NCBI GenBank assembly: GCA_004352715.1
Contig: SCFE01000035.1
Location: 1,771,970 to 1,835,969, forward strand
Reading direction: 5' to 3'
Length of the DNA stretch: 64,000 nucleotides
From: Hofstenia miamia
Taxonomy: Eukaryota; Xenacoelomorpha; Acoela
A model generated the notes under the pieces. That model made no database searches. It was not told the DNA's origin and was given only the letters and a program-made list of their open reading frames with translations. Below are positions 1 through 10,490 of this stretch, piece after piece (positions within the stretch are counted from its first letter, which is position 1; every line of letters starts with the position of its first letter). Made by a program: the position numbers and the translations under genes.

Positions 1-186
1 ATGAATACCCTTTGTAGAAATAATTTTCTACAGTGAGATGTGGAAGAGACATTAAGCTAAAAACATCGGCTTTTGGCGTGATTAATATTGACGGTATATT
101 GTGCTTTGTACCTTGAGTTTTCTGACGTAGGAACAACCTTCTTGGGTTTTGCCTGAAGCCATTGGTAACTCAAAATCTTGCAGAAG
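1..186 (-). other. probable 3' flank of the retroelement fragment
   Basis: This stretch lies downstream of the minus-strand retroelement coding remnant that ends at 187. No coding potential or tail is recognised. It may be the element's 3' untranslated region; the element end is not visible before position 1. Confidence 0.3.
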
Positions 187-1250
187 CTATTCTTCAAAAA
201 TGTAGAAATCGGATCTTGAGAACATCATGTTGCAAGAGCCTTTTATAAGAGTAATTGACAAGTTTTGCATAAGATGAACCAGCGAGTTAGAAAAACCAGT
301 ATAAGTGGCACTTCGACATTGTTCAAGTTTTGAAATGTGTGACATTGTTTTAATTGTAGTATTTGAACATCCTCCCAAGACTTCAGCTGCTAGAGGGACA
401 AACAGAATCCCTTCTTTTTCACATGAAATTGCATGAGTCTGATATTTCCTGTCTTCTGCTTGGCTTATACTGTAACCTGCCTCTGAAGATACATGACGTA
501 AATCTGATGGTTGCAAAGAAGAGGTTACAGTAACATCTAGGGCAGCAGAACTACAAATAGAATATATGCGGTCACGTAAACGATCATGTCTACTAATCCT
601 ATCGCCATTACCCTTGTAAGAGACTGCGTGATCATCCCATATATCCTGAATACCAGAAGAACAAAATTGGCATTTGCGTTCAGTTGCAAATAACTGTAAT
701 CCTAAACGATAACGGGAAGCAACGCGAAATTCTTCTGGTCGAAGGTGTAGGCAAAGTTTCTTTATTGGTGCAACTGTTAACCAAGAACCGGCATATGGCA
801 ATGAAAGGAACTGAAGTCGTGCTTTCTCACGAAAAGCGAAGAAGCAAGGTTTTTGAGTTGGAGAAGAAGTTTGAAGTTCTTTGGACATATCAATAAGGAA
901 ATTGTTCTCAGGGAGATTGAGTAGATCAATACCAGTAAGATCCCCCATTAACTTGGCTGAAGCAAATAATAACCCAGTATACGCTGATTTGTGAAGCTCT
1001 GAAATATGACGAATGCCTATGCCAGATAATGAAGTTTGAAGCCCAGCTTGTTTCCAAGCAGTTTCAGATAATACTGGGCCAACAAGTAATTCAAATAATC
1101 ACGTTGGGCAGAATCAAATTAATGTAGAGCACTTTCAACTTCAGGAGAAGTACATGTGTGTTATCAAGGACTATCTTATCTTCATTAACACGTTTGAGCA
1201 TATGGGCAGCTTTGAATTGGTTTGAACCAACCATTGAACTAGAATCTCAA
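187..1250 (-). pseudogene. C-terminal part of a retroelement polyprotein (reverse-transcriptase linked), broken
   Basis: The minus strand reads open from 1098 to 187, giving a protein with AWKQAGLQTS, a CQFC pair followed by DHAV, RHDRLRDRI, ALDVTVTSSLQPS, then EAGYSISQAEDRKYQTHA. I recognise this motif order from the C-terminal region of invertebrate retroelement polyproteins that follow a reverse transcriptase; the exact clade is uncertain. Upstream, FDSAQRDYLNYL is read in another frame at about 1125-1090, so there is a frameshift near 1095, and KAAHMLKRV appears near 1200. Between RDRIYSICS and AALDVTV the spacing is shorter than I recall for the family, suggesting an internal deletion of a few tens of residues. 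No reverse-transcriptase core remains. It lies on the same strand as the NRAMP exons and may sit in an intron of that gene. It is a dead fragment, not an active gene. Confidence 0.65.
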
Positions 1251-1338
1251 TTCCATCGGAGTTGTTCCGAGTTATTTAAGTATTTTCAATTATATGCCTA
1301 ATTTCATTATTTACAAAAATCTTATAATGGTTAAAATA

Positions 1339-1465
1339 TGACGGGCCCGAGCCGGGCCTGGGCCTGAATATTACCAATTGCAACGGGCCGGGCTGGGCTT
1401 GGTTTATGGGTTGAAAGGGCCAAGGCCGGATCCAGTCTTGAAATCACGGCCCGGTTACAACTCTG
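1339..1465. mobile_element. GC-rich hAT-like MITE fragment
   Basis: A GGGCC/GGCCC-rich island in AT-rich DNA. Its right end reads inward as CAGAGTTGTAACCGGGCC, and CAATTGCAACGGGCCGGGC at about 1375 resembles the same end in the opposite orientation. CAG termini with GC-rich arms match the better-preserved hAT-like elements in this window. No clear 8-bp target duplication was found, so the left limit is uncertain. Confidence 0.4.
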
Positions 1466-3090
1466 ATCTATGCCAAAGAAATGTGCGGTTTTCTAGATCA
1501 ATTTTGGGTAAGTTAAAAATGTATAATAAAAACATTTTCAAACTGCAATTGAAAAATCTAAATGGAATCTTAAAACAAAAATATAATGTACAAAATTTTA
1601 AAGCTTAAGAATATTAATTTTATTTTATAAGAACAATGTTTATATTTCTATAGCATTTACTGCATTTGAGTTGATTTGCGAGCAGTTAATGCGGATTTTT
1701 TAAAGTTCGAACTATTTTTGCAATACCTCTGCCCTAGCTCGAAAGATATTTTTCTATTACAATTTAAAGAAGCTTGAAGAAAAGCAGGTAAAAATCTCAA
1801 ACATGAATTAAGACTCAAAGATGTAAATGTGCCTGTATTCTCAGGATTCGACCAGGTCGACAAAGCTAAAGGATTGACAAAGATTTCGAGCTACCGAGCT
1901 CAAGTTCGCTAAGAGCTTAACACTAAACACACATGTTACATGAAAACCTATATAAGTCTGAAAATATAGTTTACATTTATTGAATCCCAGACAACAACTT
2001 CCAACCCATTGAGTATCCAGGTGCATCTACATCTCTACTAAACTAAACTACTGAAAATGTATTCAACCCTTATTAAAACTAGAATATCTAAAACGAAGCA
2101 ACAGTGCATTATATGAATTATTCGTAAACCTTTTAAAGTTTTCATCATCAAACTTATACTCCATATCTAAAATTAATCTATGTCAATTTCAAATTAATCT
2201 AAATAATTCAGTTTCAAGAAAATCGTGCATAAATTCAGAAAGGTTTATATTTTTCAATTTTATTTGAAAGATTCTCCAATATTATTTGCTGGTATGTTTT
2301 AGATATTGGCTTGAATATATTATATCATACAATCTAAATTAGAAAGCTGATGTTGAATCTGCAATAACTTTATTTTATAAGCAAAGAAATGGTTCTTGGT
2401 AGAAACCATCCTATATGAAGATAAGGTTATTTAGGAGTTGCATATTGTCTATCATAACTTACGCATTGCAATGTTGGTGGCTTTCACGTAGTCAATTCTT
2501 ATTGCTTGAAAAATTTCATTAAAATGCCTAATTTGATTCTACAAAATAAGAAAGTTATTTACAAGAATGTAACCAATAATAACATATTTCTTATCGCTCT
2601 TCAATTTCAAATTAACGATTAATAATGTTTAGTAAATTGCTAACGAAAAATATTACTCTAACAGCTTTGAATCAGATATGTAAATGGGCCAGGCTATTTA
2701 GGGCCTAAAGAATTCAGTCCTCTTACATCTCTGCTTTTAGTATATTAGTTACAATAAGAGTGTCATCAATACCAGCTTTAATTGAAAAATACTATTTCAA
2801 ATTAAACGATTTCAAAGAACATTCCAATTTTCTAAATAATACAATTTAATTAAAGCTTTAGCAAATTATAAAGTTATTACTAGTGATATTGAATTACGTC
2901 AATCGAATAAGCTATTCAAGAAAATATAAAAGGTATTCTTAGGCAATGTATCAAGAGTAATATATTCCAGATAGAATATGCAGCTGGTTTTTATCTTGAA
3001 TTTACTATCATGCAATATTATAACATCTTCCTAAAAATGTAATGCACATTATATTTAAATAATTTATTAATCTTTATTAAATATAGTTTT
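1466..3090. other. AT-rich sequence, nothing recognised
   Basis: No exon, element end or RNA gene was recognised. Short open frames here have random-looking composition. Confidence 0.5.
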
Positions 3091-3091
3091 T

Positions 3092-3092
<1 letters not shown>

Positions 3093-3132
<40 letters not shown>
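3093..3132. repeat. (TA)n microsatellite
   Basis: About 20 uninterrupted TA dinucleotides. Confidence 0.95.
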
Positions 3133-3134
<2 letters not shown>

Positions 3135-3649
3135 AATTACAGCAAGCAACATATATTTTAGTAAGGCTGTTTAGCAAAGTAGAATAACTATGAAATACAA
3201 TTTCATTGACATTCTCAATAAAATTCTAACAATTTCCATTTTTGTAGATAAAGTATAAACCTATTAGGAATATTCTTGTGTTTGGAATATTTTGGATGTT
3301 CCAATTTGAAAACATATCTACTACATTAAAGTTGGTTAACTAGATTTGACACTTAGTGATGGGAAACATCACATTAATTAATTTATTTTAAAATTGAGAA
3401 GGATTCGTCTGCATTGATAATTCTTTAAATAAATATGAGAAATAAAAAGTTATTTTTCCTGTTTTTATTCATTTTTATACAGCATACATTGAACGAGCAT
3501 AGCATAAATTTGTTATTACAAGTAAAATCACTCATTTAATCTTCATAGATCTTCAAGAAATGAATAAAAACTACTCTATAAATTTTACTATGGTAATTTC
3601 CTTGAACAAAAATATTACAAACAAATCGTGCGTTGGTGGACTATAAGTA

Positions 3650-4190
3650 ACTGGAACATATACTTAGAGAACCTGCATGATTTTTGTTGTAAAGATAGTG
3701 CACTGGCGAGCGTGATAATTATGGGTTTGAGCAAAAGGGGTATGCGATTCTAGGTCCATGGGCCAGGAAATCCTCCAAACATCAAACCCATCAAAATTGG
3801 TTGTACTACTTTGAAGTCCAAGGAGTCTGCCATGAAACCCATTGCATATAAAGACAAGTTAAAGTTGGTCGGACAACTGAAATAACACTAGGGTATTGTA
3901 AAGGTTGATATTTTGAGATATCTGCTGATCAAAACCGTGCTTACTTCCAAGCGTCAGATAACAAAATTTGTGTCTGTGATCAATTAAAATTAGTTTGGTC
4001 ATTGGTGTTACTAAAGTATAATGTATGCTTGTATATACTTTTTCTGCTGATATTTATTTCTAATGTTAAAATAATGAAAGTAATATTATTTAACCTGTGT
4101 AATGCCTTTTTGGAATTCATAATGGATTTACTAATGCGCATCGTACTAATTGGAAAAGACAAATGTATAACTTCACACAATTAATGCTGT
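3650..4190 (+). other. coding-like degenerate stretch next to the mariner relic
   Basis: Base composition rises around 3690-3970, and short plus-strand pieces such as GYAILGPWARK and NWLYYFEVQG are readable in shifting frames. It lies just 5' of the catalytic part of a mariner-type transposase and may be its decayed N-terminal half, but the helix-turn-helix motifs cannot be recognised. The 4002-4190 part is AT-rich and may be an insertion. Confidence 0.25.
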
Positions 4191-4192
4191 AC

Positions 4193-4644
4193 CACAATAT
4201 CTCGATTTTGAGGAAATTTTGTGAACAGACGAGTCCTACTTCGAAATGATAGGTAATAATTCAATCATTTGGGGTTCAGAAAACCAGAACCCATGTTACG
4301 AACATGATATGCATGTTCCTAACGTTTGTGGCTGATATGGATTCACTGTTAGCCATCACTTAGAGAAGTACATTTTTCTGGGAATAACAAAGAGTGAAAG
4401 CTTTGCATCGATGATACGATCTCATTTGAGAAGAAATGGTCTTTTAAAACTTATATTCTTGAGATAGGATGACGCTCCGCTTCACTTTTCAGTTTCTTTG
4501 TGGTGCAAAAGACAGGGCATATTTCGGCAACAAAGACGGCATTGGTGTTTTGGACTGAGACGAGTTGAAGCAATCTGTACTCTAATTGCCTACGAGATTG
4601 CTGTACCTCTTGATCAGTAATGGAAATGCATTGAACGTTTGCTA

Positions 4645-4660
<16 letters not shown>
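4193..4660 (+). pseudogene. mariner/Tc1-type transposase catalytic region, dead
   Basis: One plus-strand frame gives YLDFEEIL, a stop, TDESYFEMIG, then IIWGSENQNPCYEH, HLEKYIFLG, and after another stop DDAPLHFSVS. These correspond to the DDE transposase signatures F(S/T)DES/A, WGSENPH and QDGAPPHF of mariner-like elements, which carry the first two catalytic aspartates. Three in-frame stops occur (after EEIL, after VPNVCG and after IFLR). The third catalytic region (SPDLxPxD) is not found: the frame goes to DELKQSVL near 4560, which resembles the later C-terminal DEL(K/R)Q segment, so an internal deletion is likely. The relic runs into the (AT)n tract and gap at 4647. It cannot encode an active transposase. 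Confidence 0.65.
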
Positions 4661-4677
<17 letters not shown>

Positions 4678-5155
4678 NNNNNNNNNNNNNNNNNNNNNNN
4701 NNNNNNNNNNNNNNNNNNNNNNNNNNNNNNNNNNNNNNNNNNNNNNNNNNNNNNNNNNNNNNNNNNNNNNNNNNNNNNNNNNNNNNNNNNNNNNNNNNNN
4801 NNNNNNNNNNNNNNNNNNNNNNNNNNNNNNNNNNNNNNNNNNNNNNNNNNNNNNNNNNNNNNNNNNNNNNNNNNNNNNNNNNNNNNNNNNNNNNNNNNNN
4901 NNNNNNNNNNNNNNNNNNNNNNNNNNNNNNNNNNNNNNNNNNNNNNNNNNNNNNNNNNNNNNNNNNNNNNNNNNNNNNNNNNNNNNNNNNNNNNNNNNNN
5001 NNNNNNNNNNNNNNNNNNNNNNNNNNNNNNNNNNNNNNNNNNNNNNNNNNNNNNNNNNNNNNNNNNNNNNNNNNNNNNNNNNNNNNNNNNNNNNNNNNNN
5101 NNNNNNNNNNNNNNNNNNNNNNNNNNNNNNNNNNNNNNNNNNNNNNNNNNNNNNN

Positions 5156-5192
<37 letters not shown>
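4647..5192. repeat. (AT)n tract interrupted by an assembly gap
   Basis: AT dinucleotides flank an N run at 4678-5155. The gap is best explained as an unassembled long (AT)n tract. Tyr-Ile repeat open frames through it are meaningless. Confidence 0.9.
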
Positions 5193-5195
<3 letters not shown>

Positions 5196-6020
5196 TATGA
5201 AGTTTACACTCACAAAAATCAATCGTACTTAAAAATTTTAAGATCCGGATGAAAACACCTAATGCTAAGACTTGCGAAGTCTTCATTATTAAGAACTCAA
5301 ATATACAAATATTAATGAATAAACAAAGCAAAACCATAAAATATAATAAAATATAAAAAATTGTCTTACCTTCAGGAATTCATTCATTTGTGTACATTAT
5401 TTTGATACTTGATTTATTCCAAATAAAATCATTATATCCCAATAAAGATTTGATATCATTCATTCTTATCACTTAAGGTGACCAAATGTATAAAGGATTT
5501 TTAATATCTGGAAGGTTTGGATGTACAAATATTCTTTGTATTACATAATTTCCGTATTATGGTATCAATAGAAGCCCACTTAGCGTTGAATTCGTATACT
5601 TATACAAGGGTTGTTTGCATATAACTGCTAGTCTAATCAAAAGAATAGGTTAAACCTTATCTTTGTTAATAATTTGATTCTAAAAACTACATTTGTTGTG
5701 TGGATATGCATCAAAAATATACGTTTAAAAGGAAAATGGCTGAATCTAACAAAAGTTTTCCAAAAATATTAAATTGTATTAGAAAATCGGCAAAATGATC
5801 ATTTAGTTCCAAATTAATCCTAAATAAGGAAATCAGTTCTTAGTTAATATGAAACCGCACTAAAAGTATTTGAATCTTTCTAGATAAATATCAAAAGGTA
5901 AAAATATACAATAGCATAATTCACAAAATAATATTTTATTGAACAGAAGATGTATTGATTTATTATATATTTTGGAGAGTCATTCTTATTTACAAATGAT
6001 AGAAATTTTATTATTATTAC
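5193..6020. other. AT-rich sequence downstream of the NRAMP exons, no exon recognised
   Basis: The next NRAMP exon, encoding the end of TM1 onward and expected to be hydrophobic, was not found here. A minus-strand donor-like site occurs at 5368 (AAG then GTAAGA) after a very short open stretch; I do not call an exon there. Confidence 0.5.
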
Positions 6021-6143
6021 CTTATATTTAGTAGCAGCACCTTGTTGAAGATCGGATTCAATGTTTCCGGGGTCCAAGAAGGCAATGCATATTAGAAATC
6101 CCGGTCCCGTATAGGCCCATAGGGTGCGGAAGGAAAAGCGAAC
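6021..6143 (-). CDS. NRAMP/SLC11 divalent metal transporter, exon with TM1 and DPGN motif
   Basis: This exon encodes 41 residues containing [14 protein letters not shown], a hydrophobic stretch, then [15 protein letters not shown]. This is the signature start of the NRAMP (SLC11A, DMT1) family of proton-coupled Fe2+/Mn2+ importers, which act in plasma or endolysosomal membranes. In known structures the Asp and Asn of DPGN in TM1 bind the metal; both are intact. The exon is bounded on the minus strand by an acceptor ending TTTAG at 6144-6145 and a donor GTAATA after 6021. Both junctions are phase 0 and it joins cleanly to the exon at 6514-6585. Family members have about 550 residues, so only the first tenth is present; the rest should lie further along the minus strand, left of this window or in unrecognised sequence. 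Confidence 0.88.
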
Positions 6144-6513
6144 CTAAACTTTCAGATTAAACATAAAAATTCTTAGTAAATAGCAACAATCATGGAATTC
6201 ATATAGCCGAAGAAACATATATAGTGCTATAATTCCTTACGAATTTTCTTCTAAATACCTTAGCATTTAGTGTTTTTTTCTTGGATTAATTAATGACATC
6301 TTACACTTAGGAAAGAAAATTTTGTTGAAAAACTATAATATTGATTTCAAATAGTATTTGTAACACCTCATATTTAGTTTGTGCTGAGGTTATGTGGCTT
6401 AAATATTCGAATTAGAATGACATTTAATTTATAATTCCGCTTACAAGTAAATAATTCCAAAGAAGAGAAGAAATATTGTGTCATATTACTTTTAACAAAT
6501 TTTGAAGCCTTAC
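6144..6513 (-). other. NRAMP intron between the two coding exons
   Basis: A 370-bp AT-rich intron with donor GTAAGG and acceptor TTTAG on the minus strand, phase 0. Confidence 0.8.
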
Positions 6514-6585
6514 GTTCTCATCAGGATCTGGCACTCGAACGCTGTCTTCAATGCTTCTCTCTACAAATTCAAAATCTTCTGACAT
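6514..6585 (-). CDS. NRAMP/SLC11 transporter, first coding exon
   Basis: On the minus strand an acceptor (ATTTTAG, to 6594) precedes the untranslated bases AACCAAGC and then ATG at 6585. The 24 codons encode MSEDFEFVERSIEDSVRVPD followed by PDEN, an acidic, charged N-terminus typical of the cytosolic tail before TM1 in NRAMP proteins. It ends at a strong donor (AAC then GTAAGG) in phase 0 and joins in frame to the TM1 exon at 6143. The acceptor before the 5' UTR bases means at least one further non-coding exon lies upstream, above 6600. I chose this ATG because it is the only one in frame in the exon and directly follows the UTR bases. Confidence 0.8.
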
Positions 6586-6593
6586 GCTTGGTT

Positions 6594-7202
6594 CTAAAAT
6601 TGAGATATAACAAATATATGTAAATATAAACTTTTAACTTCAATATTTCAGTCATGGGAGACATAATATTACAGGGGGATATTATTAAATAATAGCAGTT
6701 TAGAAAAATTATGGACATTTTTTCGGTTAGCAAGATCAAAAGTTAGCTATGCTTGAAAAAAATAATAATCGATCTCCTGAAATTAAAAAAACTTAAACTG
6801 AGCTATAGACGAGTGTATGGCGCTTATGTAAATGTTGAAAATGTAAATTTTATTTTTAGCTCATTGTTTATATATTATATTGCAATAACTGTATTTGGGT
6901 TGCTCTAACTTTTTAAACAGTTTTTTTCAATTTCTTGGGACAAACCGGCCACACTCGTTCCTATCCTTCCCTCTCTATCTCTGCCAATAAATAATATATA
7001 TATATATNNNNNNNNNNNNNNNNNNNNNNNNNNNNNNNNNNNNNNNNNNNNNNNNNNNNNNNNNNNNNNNNNNNNNNNNNNNNNNNNNNNNNNNNNNNNN
7101 NNNNNNNNNNNNNNNNNNNNNNNNNNNNNNNNNNNNNNNNNNNNNNNNNNNNNNNNNNNNNNNNNNNNNNNNNNNNNNNNNNNNNNNNNNNNNNNNNNNN
7201 NN

Positions 7203-7253
<51 letters not shown>

Positions 7254-7450
7254 AGTATTGAAATGCTATTCTTTTCAATGATATTCTTGCATTCTGTCAG
7301 ATTCTTGTTTAACCAATATTAATCTAAGCATTTTTACAATCTTTAATTGCTTCATTAAAAAATTTTAACGCTTATAATACGCAAGCTAATCGAGATATCT
7401 AATAATCTGAAAACACAACAAGATAGACAATTATTTTTTTTTCATTAATT
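6594..7450 (-). other. probable first intron of the NRAMP gene, with (AT)n and gap
   Basis: AT-rich DNA between the first coding exon and a possible promoter near 7.5 kb. It includes an (AT)n tract with N gap at 6991-7250 (N from 7008 to 7202). No exon is recognised. Confidence 0.4.
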
Positions 7451-7494
7451 TCCAAAACCCCGCCCCATTGTAGATCCATTAAGCACTGATTGTT

Positions 7495-7540
7495 GAGCAA
7501 TGCTCTCTCTGAATGTCAGTATTTGTTTATATAGGGCTTA
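7495..7540 (-). promoter_or_regulatory. possible TATA promoter for the minus-strand NRAMP gene
   Basis: On the minus strand CCCTATATAAAC at 7536-7525 is followed about 23-30 bases later by ATTCAGAGAGAG, compatible with an initiator. The following 60 bases are richer in G+C and include GGGGCGGGG. No good splice donor was found after it, so the link to the NRAMP exon at 6593 is positional only. TATA-like strings are common in DNA this AT-rich. Confidence 0.22.
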
Positions 7541-7569
7541 GCCTCACTTATCGACTTAGGGAGAATTTG

Positions 7570-8260
7570 AAAAATCAGATGGTTTTATCGAAAATGATTT
7601 GGCACAAATCTTTGCCATAACAGGGCAGCACATTTATTTATATTTGTATCCATATCCAAATATTTCCAAAGTTTTTAATAGACCTGAATGAAAATATCTG
7701 AAAATATGAACGCAAAGAATGTAACGATAGGATTACGCTTAATGAAACATCACAAAATATTTCAAATTACATTGTGATGAATTATTACGTATGTACACTG
7801 TAAATCAATTTTCAAAATCGATCATGATATAATTTTACTACTAGTTGGTAAGCCTCCAAATCATTCTATAAAAAACAATAAAATTGAAAATCAAACAAAA
7901 AAGCAATAACTAATATTCACATTGTTTCAAATAGGCATAGATTCAGACAAATCTCGAACATCACACCTGCGTTATGGATACCTATACATGTAAACATTAA
8001 TATACTGATGACAATTTCTATCTTTTCTTTGCCTAATCACGAAGTTTTATGAAAAATAAGTCCAAACTATTAAAAATATGGCCAAACCTGATTATCAACT
8101 TTTTCTCCCTATGTTAAGTTGTAGGTAGTTTGAAATTTCTTGTTTTCACAAAACGGATATACCTTAGCATTGGTTGCAGAATGCGAGAATAGTTCATAAT
8201 AAAAAAAACCAACCAATTTCTTCATCAGTTCATTAGTTTCTCAATCTGATATAGTAGGGT
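7570..8260. other. AT-rich sequence, nothing recognised
   Basis: No exon, repeat end or RNA gene recognised on either strand. Confidence 0.5.
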
Positions 8261-8319
8261 AATTTCATGTACACATTTTGTTGCCAATACCCATACACCG
8301 ATACACGAAATATTTTCTT

Positions 8320-8760
8320 GCTTCGAAAGATTTCTGTCGCGCGATGGCGTACGAAAATTGATTTCGCGTGCTATCTTAATACATGGCATAAAAAATATTT
8401 TAGCGATTGCTCAAAATTGGAATGCATTTTTCTACCGTCACGAAATCTTTCTGAATGACGAAGCAATGTGCATTGCAGTGCTGCTTTTCTTCAAAGGAAA
8501 TGTTTGTTAGATTTTGGGGCAATTTGCATTTTATTCACCCATATTTCTTTCGAGAATGCATCGAAAAACAATATTTTTAGCGATTACCCCTAAATTAGCC
8601 TCCATTTTTCTACCGTCACGAGATATTTCTGTATGGCGAAGAAATTTGCATTGTGGGGCTGCAATTTTTTAAAGGAAATATTTGATAGATTTCGCTACCA
8701 TTGGGACTTTATAGGCCCCATGCATTTTACTGAGACATCTAAAAAAATTTTTGTTTGGCA
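8320..8760. repeat. two diverged tandem units of about 178 bp
   Basis: The block beginning GCGATTGCTCAAAATTGG near 8403 recurs as GCGATTACCCCTAAATTAG near 8581. In both, TTTTTCTACCGTCACGA, a TTTCTG...CGAAG segment, TTGCATTG and AAAGGAAAT...GATTT follow in the same order. A period of about 178 bp with clear divergence suggests old satellite or repeat-array units; no open frame spans both. Confidence 0.7.
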
Positions 8761-8983
8761 TAAGCTATAGAAAAAATTATTTTTCCGGACTTCCTTTAAT
8801 GGAATCTGACTACATGTTATAAAGAAGTTCTAAATTGATTCATTTCATGTCAATTACTCAAGAGATTTTATAAAGATTGTAGTCTATTTTTAGAGAAGCA
8901 TTGCACTATGAGCTAACTACAGAATTTGGGGTGATAATATTCTCCTTCCAGACAAGGGTGTAGCCAAGGGGGGCTCGACATGG

Positions 8984-10489
8984 GCTGAGCGGCTTTTCCC
9001 CTCGCTACCTTTGGGTAGTGCTCACTATTGGTACCAATTTTAATGGTGGAGTGGGTACGGATAGAGAATAAAACTAGGAAAACATTAGCATTATGCAAAA
9101 AGACAATGTCAAGAAATTAACAATTTCTTATGGGAACCTTAGTAACAAGTTTGTCCTTCAATGATTAAAGAAGCCCTGAAAGATTTTATTATCGTTATAC
9201 TGGAGTTATTTTTGTTTCAGACAAATTTTAAAGTGTTTTCGAGATGTAGCAATCATTAGGGCTTAGGTATTTTTTCAATTCACATAGGCTTTCCTTAATT
9301 ACAAAAAATGGAATGAAATTTCTACATGTGTATTTATGTTTTCGTTTTACTACATAATGTTACTAATAAATAAATGTTTAATTCCAACAGGCGCGGCCCT
9401 AGAAGATTTTGAATGGGGAAATGGGCTTAAAATTTTAATTTTATATTATAAAACGATTATATATTTACAATTTATTCAAAATATAATCATATTTGACAGA
9501 AATGGCAATGATTTATGAGGTTCACAAACCTTTAAGGTTTATATTTATACACATGAATGCTCGTTTTTAAAGACATTGTTTATTGATGGCAAAGCATAAA
9601 ATTCTTCAAAAAATGGTTTCTATAATATGAAAAACACTAAAAAATTATTTTTTATTGAAATAATCACATATTATGCTTAGATAGTTTGCGAAGGGGACGA
9701 CCGTACCTCCTGAAACCGTGATTGAGTATAAAATAGGTTACCTAAATATCAATTATTATTTTAGCTTCTACCAAAACGAACAATTCTGTTCGATGACCAA
9801 CGACAAAGACACTGGTTTTGCATAAATTTGTATTTTGTTATTTATTCATTAATTGTTGAAATTGAGTTTACGGGTATTCGGGTGGCCTTCTCGGATATGG
9901 ATGCAAATGCACCTCTTACAGGCAGGTGTGGGTATAAAAATACCCTATGGCAAGATACAAAACGTAGCTAAAGTATTTTGTAGCAACACAGACAGTGTTG
10001 TTTACGGTTCGATTTTCAATTGTTAACGTATTGAATTTGGATCACTTCCTTTACTAGGGAATAATCCTCAGTACTGACTTTTCTTCTGTTAACTTGCGCT
10101 GGGCTAGGGTTGGACTGAGTCATTGGAAAAGAACGTCTAAAATTGAAAAAATACACATTATTCAACAGTTGTAATGAATGCTATATAATTTCATAAACAA
10201 CGTTTTGTTATTGTATATTAGTATCATATAATCTTGAAAGACTTCATTTAAAATTTTCAATTTCAGTGTGCAGATTATACTAGAAGTGTCTAATATACCT
10301 AACATTGTCCTAGCAAGTCGCAAAATCGTGAAAATTTCCTAACAAGTGTCATAGAAATGTGCCGAATTGGAATTGAGTGGGTTGAGCTGGATTCAGACCT
10401 AAATTTTCTCATTAAAGTTATTAAGGGCTAAGATGCAAAGAAATTTCTAAAAGTAAGGAAGCGTTTCCTATTGAACCTAGGAACAATTA
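8984..10489. repeat. 1,506-bp segment, first of three occurrences
   Basis: This block is repeated almost identically at 10491-11996 and in part (9512-10327) at 12331-13146. Each junction is a single N. It contains short open frames but no recognised gene. GC-rich patches at 8950-9000 (GGGTGTAGCCAAGG) and 9391 (GGCGCGGCCC) look like pieces of old transposable elements. See the finding on assembly duplication. Confidence 0.9.
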
Positions 10490-10490
10490 N

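Noticed and set aside
684-896. 70-residue plus-strand frame
   Set aside because: Lies antisense within the retroelement fragment and is its shadow.
4586-5337. Four 200-residue open frames of Tyr-Ile repeats through the gap
   Set aside because: They are (AT)n translated through Ns and have no biological meaning; the same holds for frames at 6961-7278 and 42458-42872.
9391-9712. Element from CAGGCGCGGCCC to CGTACCTCCTG
   Set aside because: Termini share only scattered bases and the 8-bp flanks AATTCCAA and AAACCGTG do not match.
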